DNA from: Tenuifilum thalassicum
GTDB lineage: Bacteria > Bacteroidota > Bacteroidia > Bacteroidales > Tenuifilaceae
DNA: 64,000 nucleotides
Direction of reading: 5' to 3'
NCBI RefSeq assembly: GCF_013265555.1
Contig: NZ_CP041345.1
Coordinates: 2,526,581 to 2,590,580, forward strand
A program made the position numbers and the translations under genes. How positions within the stretch are numbered: position 1 is the stretch's first letter; every line of letters begins with the position of its first letter. Below the pieces are notes generated by a model that saw only the letters and a list, made by a program, of their open reading frames with translations, was not told the origin of the DNA and made no database searches. This document shows positions 44,731 through 55,798 of this stretch, piece by piece.

Positions 44731-45322
44731 CTTGGCGTTGGCTAAAAATTAGCTCTTTTATTTTTTAATGTGCTGGCTTTCGTGTCGGGAAAAACCAAAT
44801 CCCGAAGAATCGGGACAAGTTGTGCTGTTTACGCGTAGGCTCTCTTTTACAGTTTGCTACTCAACTCATTTATATACGCTACTCTATTTCGCTTTATTTC
44901 CATTATTGGATGTATTCACGCTATAAAATAGCGTTTTATCTCTTAAATCAAATGTAAGAAAAAAATTATAAATCATCAATCGGCAATTTGTTTTTGCGGA
45001 CCTTTTAAGTTTACACTGGGGTTAAATTAGGCTGGGCATATTCACATGTAACCGAATTGGATTATATGCAACTAAAACCAACCCTTTCGGCAATAGTTTT
45101 TTTTAGGTATACCAAGCACTTATACACCAGCGTGTAACCGTTTTTACCATCATAGCAATGTCATATTGTGGGATCCCAGTTATAACATCTAACTACCTAA
45201 TTGTCAATTCCAATAAAAAAAACATTGATATGACTTGACCATAATTTAAAACGTATGCAAAGACAACGGGAATGACAGAAAAAAGCCCCACCGCTGCCAT
45301 TCCTGCCACAAATGCTGGAATC
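44731..45322. other. Gene-free spacer right of the efflux block with two orphan hairpins
   Basis: No gene is seen. TCCCGA-AGAA-TCGGGA forms a 6-bp hairpin at 44800-44815. ACGCTAT-AAA-ATAGCGT (44918-44934) is a 7-bp hairpin running into TTTT on the plus strand, terminator-like, though no plus-strand gene lies upstream. These may be relics or the end of a small RNA. Confidence 0.4.
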
Positions 45323-45378
45323 CTGACAGGCGCATGTCAGTTTTAACCTGCAAAAAAGTCAGTTTTAAGTTTTGGCAC
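45323..45378 (+). promoter_or_regulatory. Repeated operator and promoter region of groESL
   Basis: CTGACAGGCGCATGTCAG (45323-45340) is an 18-bp palindrome with one mismatched pair. The 11-mer GTCAGTTTTAA occurs twice, at 45336-45346 and 45358-45368, exactly 22 bases apart, and is followed by TTTTGGCAC (45370-45378), a possible -33 element. No CIRCE element is present. The arrangement suggests a heat-shock control site of a different kind; function is inferred. Confidence 0.5.
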
Positions 45379-45445
45379 AGGTTATGATAAATACCTAACG
45401 TAAAAATTCAGAAAAAAAGTTTTAACCTAAAAATTATAAAAAGCT

Positions 45446-45724
45446 ATGTCGAACGTAAAGGTGAAACCACTGGCCGATAGAGTGCTGGTAGAGCCCATGG
45501 AGGCCGAAGAGAAGACTTCAAGCGGAATCTACATTCCTGACACCGCCAAGGAAAAACCACAAAAAGGAACTATCATTGCTGTTGGTCCTGGTACCAAGGA
45601 CATCACCATGGAAGTAAAAGAAGGCGATGTTGTGCTCTATGGCAAGTATGCCGGTACTGAAATTACCATCGACGGTAAGGATTACCTTATCATGAAACAA
45701 TCCGACATCTTGGCTGTTATCTAA
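45446..45724 (+). CDS. groES: Co-chaperonin GroES
   Basis: The protein has 92 residues, standard length. The GroES fold is plain: [36 protein letters not shown] contains the mobile loop ([11 protein letters not shown]) that binds GroEL, and [30 protein letters not shown] is the typical C-terminus. It caps GroEL in the cytoplasm during assisted folding. It is followed by groEL after 35 bases and preceded by a palindrome and repeated GTCAGTTTTAA elements. Its codon use is like the host's highly expressed genes. Confidence 0.98.
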   Translation: MSNVKVKPLADRVLVEPMEAEEKTSSGIYIPDTAKEKPQKGTIIAVGPGTKDITMEVKEGDVVLYGKYAGTEITIDGKDYLIMKQSDILAVI

Positions 45725-45756
45725 TCGTCAAAGTGTAAACAATTAAAAAACAATAA

Positions 45757-47394
<1,638 letters not shown>

Positions 47395-47416
47395 AAGACG
47401 CATCATAAATATGCCG

Positions 47417-47446
47417 ACGGAGGGAGGTATTCCCTCCGTTTTTTTT
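47417..47446 (+). terminator. Rho-independent terminator of groESL
   Basis: ACGGAGGGA and TCCCTCCGT form a 9-bp stem around a five-base GGTAT loop, followed by an uninterrupted run of eight T (47439-47446). It is among the strongest terminators in the window. Confidence 0.95.
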
Positions 47447-47516
47447 ACAATCATTAGAATACTCAACTTATAAAAGTTGACTAATTTTGTGAAATAAGCA
47501 ACAAACACCTAATAAA

Positions 47517-47975
47517 ATGACGTTAGAAGAGAGAATTAACCAGGATATCAAGGCAGCCATGCTGGCAAAGGATAAGGTACGCCTTGGAGTTCTAAGAGCG
47601 ATAAAAAGTGCAATTCTTCTTGCAAAGACCGAAGGAGAACACAAGGACCAGCTCACACCAGATGTTGAAATGAAAATCCTTCAGAAACAATATAAGCAAA
47701 GGAAAGATTCAGCCGAACAGTATATGCAGGCGGGTCGGCCAGAGTTGGCCGATAATGAGTTGGCCGAGGCCTCAGTAATAGAAGAGTACCTGCCTAAAAT
47801 GTTAAGCGAAGAGGAACTCAAAGAAGAAGTAAAAAAGATAATAGCCCAGGTTGGTGCAAAATCGCCTTCCGATATGGGAAAGGTTATGGGAGTTGCTACC
47901 AAAACCCTTGCGGGTAAGGCCGAAGGCAAAGCTATTGCCGACATGGTTAAAAGCATGCTGGCTACAGGCGCTTAA
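47517..47975 (+). CDS. GatB/YqeY domain-containing protein
   Basis: The protein has 152 residues and matches the stand-alone YqeY family, related to the C-terminal tRNA-contacting domain of GatB. Visible motifs: DIKAAMLAKDKVRLGVLRAIKSAI, LAEASVIEEYLPKMLSEEEL, and the closing GKVMGVATKTLAGKAEGKAIADMVKSML. The family may bind tRNA, but its cellular role is not established. It is a single-gene unit after the groESL terminator. Its 3' end overlaps by four bases the convergent DUF2185 gene. Confidence 0.92.
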   Translation: MTLEERINQDIKAAMLAKDKVRLGVLRAIKSAILLAKTEGEHKDQLTPDVEMKILQKQYKQRKDSAEQYMQAGRPELADNELAEASVIEEYLPKMLSEEELKEEVKKIIAQVGAKSPSDMGKVMGVATKTLAGKAEGKAIADMVKSMLATGA

Positions 47976-48313
47976 TCCTGAACAGGCCTAAATTCATCGG
48001 TTCCTTCTACTCGCTCCAACTCCAACCCGGTTTTTGATTTCAGGTAAGGGATAATAGCCGGGTCGCAGTTGGCTATGTAGTTCAAATCGAACATCATAAA
48101 GTGATAAGGGTTCTCTACGTACTCCTCATCCTCTGTACCCGAATAAAACCGCCAACCGCTATCTTCAGCCTCCTCGGGAGTTTCACGATGCATATAGCCC
48201 ACAAGCTCGCCATCAACAGTTATCTTATCGGAAGCATAACAGTATCGCCCCGAAGGAATCAAATCCTTAACCTCCTCTGGTTTAACCTTATATTTAAAAT
48301 TAGCCATAATCAA
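47972..48313 (-). CDS. DUF2185 family protein
   Basis: The protein has 113 residues. DUF2185 signatures are visible: GWRFYSGTEDEEYVENPYHF followed by FDLNYIANCDPAIIPYL. Two codons downstream there is a second ATG (MANFKYKV), an equally likely start. Some DUF2185 relatives act as immunity proteins of the Imm33 type, but no toxin gene is nearby, so housekeeping is as likely. It is soluble, acidic and probably cytoplasmic. The hemolysin III-like gene lies three bases upstream and is probably co-transcribed. Confidence 0.8.
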   Translation of the reverse strand: MIMANFKYKVKPEEVKDLIPSGRYCYASDKITVDGELVGYMHRETPEEAEDSGWRFYSGTEDEEYVENPYHFMMFDLNYIANCDPAIIPYLKSKTGLELERVEGTDEFRPVQD

Positions 48314-48316
48314 TCC

Positions 48317-48952
48317 TTATATCAGAAAGTACAACGCAAAAAAGTGGCACGCACTGCCAAGTATAATGAAAAGATGAAAAACCCCATGTGCAAAAGGGAA
48401 CCTATCTTTTAAATAGAAAATAACACTGGCACTATAAGCCAAACAGCCCGATAAAAGAAACCATAACGAAAGGTTTGGTGTATTCTGAATAATAGGGACT
48501 ACAGCAATAATACCTATCCATCCCATTGCCACATAAAGCCATGCTGACATGCTACGAAATTTAGCCGAATAGAACCAAACCTTGAATATCACACCAGCAA
48601 CTGCCATTGCCCAAACCAATCCAAAAATGGTCCATCCAAGCCAACCCTTAATGCTAAGCAGTGCAAAAGGGGTATAAGTTGCTGCAATTAAAATATAGAT
48701 TGATGAATGATCAAACTTATTCAGGTTATACTTAATTCGCGGATTTACCGCTGAATGAAACAGTGTTGATGCAGTGTATAAGTTGATAAGCCCAGCGCCA
48801 AAAATTGAGTAGGTTACAATATGCCAAACGGTACCATGATATGCCCCTCGAATTATCAATAAAGCTGTTGCTGCAATAGCCAGAAATATTCCTACTCCAT
48901 GACTAGTACTATTAACTATCTCTTCGTGCTTTTTAAATTTTGATGTATTCAC
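48317..48952 (-). CDS. Hemolysin III (PAQR) family membrane protein
   Basis: The protein has 211 residues with seven predicted helices. The family's metal-site motifs are visible: EEIVNSTSHGVGIFLA at residues 10-25 and the C-terminal FAHGVFHLFIILGSACHFFAL, together with STLFHS in helix 2. PAQR/HlyIII proteins may be Zn-dependent hydrolases of membrane lipids; the haemolysin name is historical. It stands just upstream of the DUF2185 gene, with three bases between. It is divergent from the ClC channel gene, with a 270-base gene-free gap. Confidence 0.92.
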   Translation of the reverse strand: MNTSKFKKHEEIVNSTSHGVGIFLAIAATALLIIRGAYHGTVWHIVTYSIFGAGLINLYTASTLFHSAVNPRIKYNLNKFDHSSIYILIAATYTPFALLSIKGWLGWTIFGLVWAMAVAGVIFKVWFYSAKFRSMSAWLYVAMGWIGIIAVVPIIQNTPNLSLWFLLSGCLAYSASVIFYLKDRFPFAHGVFHLFIILGSACHFFALYFLI

Positions 48953-49222
48953 TTCTTTTACAATTTGCGTGTAAAATTATAAAGAAAAACGGCTAAGGAG
49001 GCAAAATCAATATAAAAAAGGCTGTTAAGAAAATAATATTACCAAAACAAGGCTAAACCTGCGTATTCAATTTGTTCAAGCAAACACATAAAATTTAAAA
49101 GTTGCATTGAAAACCCTATCAACAAGTAAATCACACAAATTAGCAAGCAATCAGTTTTTGAAAAACATATACTTGTATTATCTTAGTAAGCGCATAAATC
49201 TTCAAATACCAACAAATTGTAA

Positions 49223-50998
49223 ATGGGCAAATTTGCATTTAGAAAGCGTTTCATACGTTGGCAAAGCAATTTAAACAACTCTTACTATTTCATCCTTTTA
49301 CTGAGCCTTTTAACCGGATTTGGGAGTGGAATAGTTGCGGTTATCATAAAAAACTTAGTACATTTTATTGAGTCATCCCTACAAAACTGGCATCTTGTTA
49401 AAGAAGTAAAATTTCTATACGTTTTGCTACCAGCTGCAGGTATAAGTTTGGTTGTAATTTTCATCAGATATATTTTAAGACAAGAGGTTGGCGATGGTGT
49501 TCCAAAAGTTTTACATGCCATATCGAGTAATCATGCAAACATAAAGATGCACAACCTCTTCTCTTCAATTATAACGAGTGCGTTAACTGTTGGATTTGGT
49601 GGTTCGGTGGGACTAGAGGGACCAACTGTTGCCACGGGTGGTGCGGTTGGTTCTAACCTAGGGCGCTTTTTTCGTATTCCCTACCGAAAAAAAATTATCC
49701 TGCTGGGAGCAGCATGTGCTGGTGCAATGGCTGCAATCTTTAAAGCACCCATTGCAGGGATAGTGTTTGCAGTAGAGGTGATAATGATTGACCTAACATC
49801 GCTATCGGTTGTTCCTATACTGTTAGCTTCAATTGCTGGCTACACAACATCATTCCTTTTCCTTGGCAGAAATGTACTATATCGGTTTGAACTTAAAGAT
49901 GCCTTTGAACTTAACCAAGTTGGATATTTTGTTATCCTAGGCCTAATTACTGGATTTGTGGCACTTTATTTTACCTCTACCTATGAACGCATCATGAAGC
50001 GATTTGAAGGTATGAAAAGCAGGCTTAAAAGACTTGTCATAGGAGGAGGTTTACTTGGAATAATACTGTTCGCCTTTCCATCGCTTTATGGTGAGGGTTA
50101 CGAATACATAAACGCATCGCTTAAGGGCGATTATAGCCTAGTGCTTAAGAACAACCTTTTTAACCTTGACCCCGATTCTGTAGTTGTCCTTTTTAGCCTT
50201 TTCTTTTGTTTGCTCCTGCTTAAAATCGTGGTAACATCGCTCACTTTTGGCGCAGGCGGCATTGGTGGAATTTTCGCTCCAACACTTTTTACAGGAGCAA
50301 ATACAGGACTCTTTATTGCTCTTCTTGCATCTCAACTCGGATTTCATATATCTGTCAGCAACTCAGCTCTTGTTGGTATGGCTGGATTAATAGCTGGCGT
50401 TCTGCACGCTCCCCTTACAGGCATTTTCCTGATTGCTGAAATAACAAATGGCTATCAGCTTCTTTTCCCTCTTCTTATTACATCATCTGTTTCCTACATT
50501 ACAGTAAGAATATTTAAACAGCATAACATCTACTCCATACAGTTGGCAAAGAGGAAACAGCTCCTAACTCATAATGCCGACAAAAATGCATTATACCTTA
50601 TTGATTTAAAGAAAATTATTGAAAAGAATTTTGTCACCATTCACCCCTCATCGAGCTTGGGCGATTTGGTTAATGCTATTTCGAAAAGTACAAGAAACCT
50701 ATTCCCTGTTGTTGATAATGACAACCACCTAATTGGCGTGGTTAACATGAACCAGATCAGGCAAATAATGTTTAACTCTTACCTTTACAACAAAGTTTTT
50801 GTAAAAGAAATAATGGAAATACCAGAAACCACAATTTCACTGGAGGACGATCCAGAGGTAATAGCCGAAAAACTTTTGCATAGCGACAACTTCAACCTAC
50901 CCGTAATTGATCAGAATGGCAAATACTTAGGATTCATTTCCCGTGCTAACTTCTTTGCCAACTATCGTAAACTTTTAAGAGAATTCTCTGCGGATTAA
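49223..50998 (+). CDS. ClC-family chloride channel/antiporter with CBS domains
   Basis: The protein has 591 residues. A ClC membrane domain (about 20-440) contains the ion-pathway motifs: GSVGLEGPTVATGGAVGS with the gating glutamate, GAGGIGGIFAPTLFTGA, and QEVGDGVPKVLHAI in place of the usual G-S-G-I-P. A pair of CBS domains occupies about 455-585 (VTIHPSSSLGDLVNAISKS, and the second at KEIMEIPETTISLEDDPEV), probably binding nucleotides for regulation. With the gating E retained, a Cl/H antiporter is as possible as a channel. It has no operon partners. Confidence 0.93.
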   Translation: MGKFAFRKRFIRWQSNLNNSYYFILLLSLLTGFGSGIVAVIIKNLVHFIESSLQNWHLVKEVKFLYVLLPAAGISLVVIFIRYILRQEVGDGVPKVLHAISSNHANIKMHNLFSSIITSALTVGFGGSVGLEGPTVATGGAVGSNLGRFFRIPYRKKIILLGAACAGAMAAIFKAPIAGIVFAVEVIMIDLTSLSVVPILLASIAGYTTSFLFLGRNVLYRFELKDAFELNQVGYFVILGLITGFVALYFTSTYERIMKRFEGMKSRLKRLVIGGGLLGIILFAFPSLYGEGYEYINASLKGDYSLVLKNNLFNLDPDSVVVLFSLFFCLLLLKIVVTSLTFGAGGIGGIFAPTLFTGANTGLFIALLASQLGFHISVSNSALVGMAGLIAGVLHAPLTGIFLIAEITNGYQLLFPLLITSSVSYITVRIFKQHNIYSIQLAKRKQLLTHNADKNALYLIDLKKIIEKNFVTIHPSSSLGDLVNAISKSTRNLFPVVDNDNHLIGVVNMNQIRQIMFNSYLYNKVFVKEIMEIPETTISLEDDPEVIAEKLLHSDNFNLPVIDQNGKYLGFISRANFFANYRKLLREFSAD

Positions 50999-51064
50999 TA
51001 GCCTACAGATGAAACCTTTTATGACTTTTACAGTAAATAATGTCAACCACAACCAAATTATCTT

Positions 51065-51673
51065 ATGAAAAAGATTATCTTATTTTTACCACTTGGATTA
51101 GTAATTCTTCAATCCTTCTTGCTTACAAATATTTCACATGCACAACGTCAGCGTTCAAACTGGATTCAGCAAAAAAATGCCTACAAAGGCAGATGGCGTG
51201 TTGGATTTGGTATTGACGTAACCGACCCAACTGGTGTCGACATGCAATTCTACCGCCTTAACGGAGTTTGTGATAGATCATTCTCTATTACAAAGAAAAT
51301 TGCCATTGGAATTTGGGCTGGAATGGAAGGGATTGTTACTGGACCAATAATTGAAAAGCAGAACAACGATGCCAATTGGGAAAGCGGGAGCATTCGTTTT
51401 GGATCCGATATCAAATTTTACTTACCAATGGCACTTAACCCCTATATTGGAATTGGGTTCGAAAGTGGAAAAAGAAAATATTTCGGGCTAAACGAAATGT
51501 CGACAGACATTGTAGCCAGATTGGGCATTGAACATAAAATCGTTGGGACCAAATTATCAACTCAGTCCGGACTTAATATAACCCTATTTATCGATGGCAA
51601 GCTAAATAAATCCATCGATAAGGATTTTATGTACATAACACCTTCAGTAGGTTTACGATTCCATTGGCTATAA
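51065..51673 (+). CDS. Exported outer-membrane beta-barrel-like protein, unknown
   Basis: The protein has 202 residues with a signal peptide (about 1-26, ending SHAQ). The mature region alternates polar and hydrophobic residues, WRVGFGIDVTDPTGVDMQFYRLNG, IRFGSDIKFYLPMALNPYIGIGFESG, and ends with the barrel-like strand TPSVGLRFHWL. This pattern fits a small (8-strand) outer-membrane barrel. I recognise no specific family. It stands alone 66 bases after the ClC gene and faces the convergent T9SS cargo gene 13 bases from its end. Confidence 0.7.
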   Translation: MKKIILFLPLGLVILQSFLLTNISHAQRQRSNWIQQKNAYKGRWRVGFGIDVTDPTGVDMQFYRLNGVCDRSFSITKKIAIGIWAGMEGIVTGPIIEKQNNDANWESGSIRFGSDIKFYLPMALNPYIGIGFESGKRKYFGLNEMSTDIVARLGIEHKIVGTKLSTQSGLNITLFIDGKLNKSIDKDFMYITPSVGLRFHWL

Positions 51674-51686
51674 ACCCCTAGAAATA

Positions 51687-54134
51687 TTATTGCTTTATAA
51701 GCTTTACTATTTTTGAGTGCCTTCCCTTGGTTATTCTAGCAAAGTAAATACCCTTAGTATAACTCGACAAATCGATTGATACAGTTTGAGACAAATTCGA
51801 TTTGCTATAAACAACATTACCTATTACATCAATTACCTCAATGCTTGAAAAATCGTTACCGGCAAAATCAACCATGAATATATCGCGAAACGGATTTGGA
51901 TAGACTCTTACCGAGTTTAACTCATCAAAAGAATCAGAATTAATAGTTGAGAACTGCGCCTCAAAAGAACGGCATTCAGTAACAGTGAACGTCAAAGTTG
52001 GATTAGTTGAAACTTGGTTACCATTCTCAAGCCAAGCTGTAAATTCAAAACCAGACTCGGGAACTGCAGTTAGGGTACATGTGCTATTGAAGGTATAAGT
52101 TCCTGTTCCACTAACAGTACCACCATTTGCTGGATTTACAGTTGCCGATATCTCAAAACTTTTTAACGAAAACCTTGCCTCAAGCAAACGATTCCCTGTT
52201 ACAGTAAATGATAGCGTTGGGTTAGTTGATACTAAGCTCTCTCCTTCGTACCAACCATTAAAGTCGTACCCAGTATTCGAAGATGCAGTTAGCGTACAGG
52301 TGCTTCCATAATTATACGTACCTGTTCCAGAGACGGAACCTGAGCCAGAAGGAGTAACCGTTGCCGATATGGTGTAACTTGTAGATTGCACCTTAGCTGT
52401 AATAGCAACATTATCAACTGACCAGTACGCTGCAGAACCACTAGTAGTACCAGATGATAAGTATTGAAATGCTATGTAAGCATTTTGGGCGCTTGCATCA
52501 GACAAGTCAATATCTCCAGACGAGGTCCAGACTTGCGAGTTTTCTGCAGGATAATTGTACGATAGTTCAGTCCAAGTGTAGTTCTCGGGGTTGCCACTAC
52601 CTGGATAATCAGTAGAGTAGAAAACCTTGACTTCAGGATTAGGGATATTAGTATCGGAATACTTTGTCCACGAATCAAAAGTTAACGTTATGTTTGAATA
52701 GCCACCAAGATCAAGCGCTGGTGAAATTAACCAATCATCGGAAGCAACATCCCCATTGTAGCCATTTATCTCAATGTATCCTTGAGAATTACATGTCCAA
52801 TCCTTATTACTAGTAACAGAAAACACTTGCCAACTTGCAGGTAGACAGCTAGCAAAATCTTCGGTAAGAATTGTCACAGTGCTACTCACTTCTCCATTAA
52901 GACTAATACTCAAGTCTGACGCACTCCCATTGTCGGTTATCGCTAGGGTTTCATTATAAACACCTTCGGCTAGCCCAGCTTTAAGGCGAACAAATATATT
53001 TTTTGATGGGAGCGTTGGAGCGGTATAGCTTACTTCAATTGAGGCAGCATAGTTTATGTTATCAGCAGAAACCTCATAGGAAGCAGGAGCAGTAATGGTA
53101 ACCTTACTCCCATCTAAATTTTCACCGGAAATGCTAAAACTCTGCTGAGCAGATGGTCCATTTCCAGGAGTGTATGAAAAACCCGAAAGCGCGCTTTCAC
53201 TCGAACTTAGCATTGGGCTACTAGTTGACTCTGTTAGCCAAATTGTTGCATTAGTAACAAAAACTCCATTATCGCCAGTTGCATTTCCAGCATTAAATGG
53301 CTGAGACCATCCAGGGTATGTATTTGAATTATCGTGAGCAGTTTCGTCTTCAGGAACAGAACTATCGCCAACTGCCACTACCCTACCACTTCCATAAGTA
53401 GCGCAAACTGCCATTACGCCTGTTGTACCACTATTTGAGTACCCATCGTTGTAAACAAGTCCAATAGCAGTTGAGTTAGCACTTTTGTCAATTGTGAAAG
53501 TTCCACCATTGTAAAAGGCTAAACCATCAACATCGCCTGCGGGACCATGGAGTATTGGATTATCGGGCAAGTTTGCCACATTGGTTGCCGGGTCAATTGA
53601 AATATTGCTACCAGGATCTAAAGTAAAACCAAAAGGGTTGTTGTATGTAGAGAAAAAATCGTTCCAAACCTCGAGCGCATCCCATCCATCACCATCCCTA
53701 TCAGCTACAGCATGGTCGGCCACAATAAAAAGTCCACCACCATTCTGAACAAAGTCAATTATTGCTTGCTTTTCTGCTGCAGAGAATGGGTTGTTAGGCT
53801 CACAAACCACAAATACATCGTATTTGGACAAATCCTGGCTATTTGATGAATTCCCATAAGTAATTGAACCCGAAGCGGGAAGCGTTTCCACATAAAACCC
53901 ACGCTTAACCATTTCTACGCCCCAACTCGACAATGCTCCTTGCCAGTATGTTTCTGTGGTACTTTGCGTTATACCCGATTGAGCAGGGGAAGGAATGGGC
54001 TCATCATCATCAATAATCCAGTCGGCATTGCTTGCCGTTTCACTTTTAGTATTATCGAAAAGTATCTTTTTTTGTGCTTGAGCAGAGACTACAACAACTA
54101 GTGTGGTTAATACTAGCAGAAATCTTTTCACCAT
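51687..54134 (-). CDS. Large T9SS-secreted multidomain protein
   Basis: The protein has 815 residues. Order: signal peptide (1-20); a GATase-like/DUF4350-type alpha/beta domain (about 22-300, DVFVVCEPNNPFSAAEKQAI and GGGLFIVADHAVAD), ending at TIWLTE; an Ig-like domain (about 310-415); a cleaved-adhesin/choice-of-anchor-J-like jelly roll (about 418-580, DDWLISPALDLGG); two tandem InlB B-repeat-like modules (about 585-655 and 656-725, with near-identical STNPTL(S/T)FTVT); and a T9SS type A C-terminal domain (YPNPFRDIFMVDF to the end). It is secreted and surface-attached. Adhesion or substrate binding is likely, but the enzyme-like N-terminal domain has no assigned activity. Confidence 0.85.
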   Translation of the reverse strand: MVKRFLLVLTTLVVVVSAQAQKKILFDNTKSETASNADWIIDDDEPIPSPAQSGITQSTTETYWQGALSSWGVEMVKRGFYVETLPASGSITYGNSSNSQDLSKYDVFVVCEPNNPFSAAEKQAIIDFVQNGGGLFIVADHAVADRDGDGWDALEVWNDFFSTYNNPFGFTLDPGSNISIDPATNVANLPDNPILHGPAGDVDGLAFYNGGTFTIDKSANSTAIGLVYNDGYSNSGTTGVMAVCATYGSGRVVAVGDSSVPEDETAHDNSNTYPGWSQPFNAGNATGDNGVFVTNATIWLTESTSSPMLSSSESALSGFSYTPGNGPSAQQSFSISGENLDGSKVTITAPASYEVSADNINYAASIEVSYTAPTLPSKNIFVRLKAGLAEGVYNETLAITDNGSASDLSISLNGEVSSTVTILTEDFASCLPASWQVFSVTSNKDWTCNSQGYIEINGYNGDVASDDWLISPALDLGGYSNITLTFDSWTKYSDTNIPNPEVKVFYSTDYPGSGNPENYTWTELSYNYPAENSQVWTSSGDIDLSDASAQNAYIAFQYLSSGTTSGSAAYWSVDNVAITAKVQSTSYTISATVTPSGSGSVSGTGTYNYGSTCTLTASSNTGYDFNGWYEGESLVSTNPTLSFTVTGNRLLEARFSLKSFEISATVNPANGGTVSGTGTYTFNSTCTLTAVPESGFEFTAWLENGNQVSTNPTLTFTVTECRSFEAQFSTINSDSFDELNSVRVYPNPFRDIFMVDFAGNDFSSIEVIDVIGNVVYSKSNLSQTVSIDLSSYTKGIYFARITKGRHSKIVKLIKQ

Positions 54135-54182
54135 AATTCAATTGATTTAAACCTATTCGTGAGGATACGTGTATTTAGCCCA

Positions 54183-54190
54183 CAAAGGTA
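54183..54190 (-). promoter_or_regulatory. Possible -7 element of the T9SS cargo gene
   Basis: The minus strand reads TACCTTTG, an exact TAnnTTTG, 49 bases before the ATG at 54134. No good -33 partner at the usual distance was seen. The rest of the 235-base gap up to the DUF5723 stop shows no gene. Confidence 0.4.
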
Positions 54191-54369
54191 TCCTAAATAG
54201 GCAAAAAAGTTTTTGAATTAACTTTTTTTAGAAACAATTCATATTTACACAGGTAAATGGCAAACGCTTTTCTACAACACCTTAAATATAACATAGAAAA
54301 AGTATGAATTTTCTATAAGATTAAACGTCAATCTAAGAAACCTTAAAAAAATCTAATGAATTTTGTACC

Positions 54370-55797
54370 TCATTTAATCTTCCGCCTTTTCTGCTCTAGG
54401 CTCCAAGTCCAGTAACAGTTCCCACTCATGGAAGGAGGTGCATTAGGTTTCCTACTTTTATTTGTACAACCAAAAAACAGATTAAACCCAAAACGGAGAT
54501 TAGCATTACGTGCTTTTTCTGGATAAAATGCTGCAAGAATGTTGTCGGAAAGCATGTAGAATTGAAATCGTTTTCCACCAAGATTAAACGCAGCCCCAAC
54601 ATTCCTAAACGAGCCATTCATAACTGAGTAGGTAAGAGCTAATGAGTTCCCCTTGTTAGCTAATGCAATAGCCGACAGAGTTAAACCAACTACAGGCCTA
54701 CCAGGATACCACTCAGCTCTTAAATGTGCACCTGCCAACAGATTTTGAGAGAGGTTATATGTTGCGCCAAAATATGCTTTGGGGTTAAGAAAAGTAACAA
54801 AACTTGAAGGAGCATGGGTGAACTGTATCTGGTTATTTATTGAATCGGCAAGCATGGCAACATAGTCATCGGGGTTTGCAAGGTCGGCAGGAGTTGCCCC
54901 ACGATATACAAAATGGCCATCGTTTTCAAACCGATTTGTATTTTTTAACCACCAAATAAAACCTAGGTCTAATACGCTACCACTCCAAGTAATTGGGTCG
55001 CCTGGTTTGACAAAACCAAGGTCAAAAGCCAATCCAGGATTGTTAAAATTCAAGAAGAATGGCAATGGGCTAAATTGTCCAGCAATTACTCCTGTTACAT
55101 TTCCAGCTGCATCGGTCGTTACAGAAAGAGGATAAGCAGCATCAATCTGAGGATTCCAACTAGCATCAATGTTATAAGTAAGCGCATCAACCTCGATATT
55201 TACTGGATTCCGACGGGTAAAAACACCAGCCAAACCGAAAAGAACTTTTGCATGCAGCCCAACTAGCATCTCATTTTGTAACTGCTGCGAATAACCAAAA
55301 GAAAATTCACGATAATAGAAGCCATTCAACCCAGGGTTTGCTGTTGAAAGTCCACCTCCGACATACTGTGTGTTACCATCGGCAAAAAGCGACATCAAGT
55401 TTTTGGAAACAAACATTTTACTCTCTACCCGCTCGGTCAAGCTAAAGCTGAAGTATCGTTCATTGTCGTACATAAAACCAAACGAAACTGGGGTATAATG
55501 AAACTCTCCCGACAGGTAATCCCAGCTATGCATTTGCGACACAAGCGACGAAAAGTTAACACTTGCCCCACCAGCTATATTATTATAAGAAAACCCTGTT
55601 GAGTTAAAATTCAAATGTAAAGATGAAAGGAGTGGCAAACCTACATAAACTGGGCAATCAATCTGAACAGCAGGATTTATAAAATTCGACTGTGGAATTC
55701 GGTGCATGAAAAACAACGAATTGCTTTGCTGGGTATATGCTGAGCCAGCAAGGAAAAAAATGAATAAAAACAGAATCGATAGCCTCTTTGTCGTCAT
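54370..55797 (-). CDS. DUF5723 family outer-membrane protein
   Basis: The protein has 475 residues with a signal peptide (1-22, ending AYTQ). The opening NSLFFMHRIPQSNFINPAVQ is typical of DUF5723, a Bacteroidota beta-barrel family related in form to PorV/FadL-like barrels, function unknown. Further barrel-like strands follow, such as VSFGFMYDNERYFSFSLTERVESKM and LLAGAHLRAEWYPGRPVVGLTLSAIAL, up to a C-terminal region with NLRFGFNLFFGC. The start overlaps almost directly with the preceding lipoprotein gene (one base apart), so they form an operon and may act as a barrel-lipoprotein pair. Confidence 0.82.
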   Translation of the reverse strand: MTTKRLSILFLFIFFLAGSAYTQQSNSLFFMHRIPQSNFINPAVQIDCPVYVGLPLLSSLHLNFNSTGFSYNNIAGGASVNFSSLVSQMHSWDYLSGEFHYTPVSFGFMYDNERYFSFSLTERVESKMFVSKNLMSLFADGNTQYVGGGLSTANPGLNGFYYREFSFGYSQQLQNEMLVGLHAKVLFGLAGVFTRRNPVNIEVDALTYNIDASWNPQIDAAYPLSVTTDAAGNVTGVIAGQFSPLPFFLNFNNPGLAFDLGFVKPGDPITWSGSVLDLGFIWWLKNTNRFENDGHFVYRGATPADLANPDDYVAMLADSINNQIQFTHAPSSFVTFLNPKAYFGATYNLSQNLLAGAHLRAEWYPGRPVVGLTLSAIALANKGNSLALTYSVMNGSFRNVGAAFNLGGKRFQFYMLSDNILAAFYPEKARNANLRFGFNLFFGCTNKSRKPNAPPSMSGNCYWTWSLEQKRRKIK

Positions 55798-55798
55798 C

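Noticed and set aside
34892-44743. GCGTTGGCT occurs at 34892-34900 and 44735-44743, on both sides of the A+T-rich block, like a target duplication
   Set aside because: A 9-base match between two regions of about 500 bases each is expected by chance, and no integrase, transposase or terminal inverted repeats accompany it.
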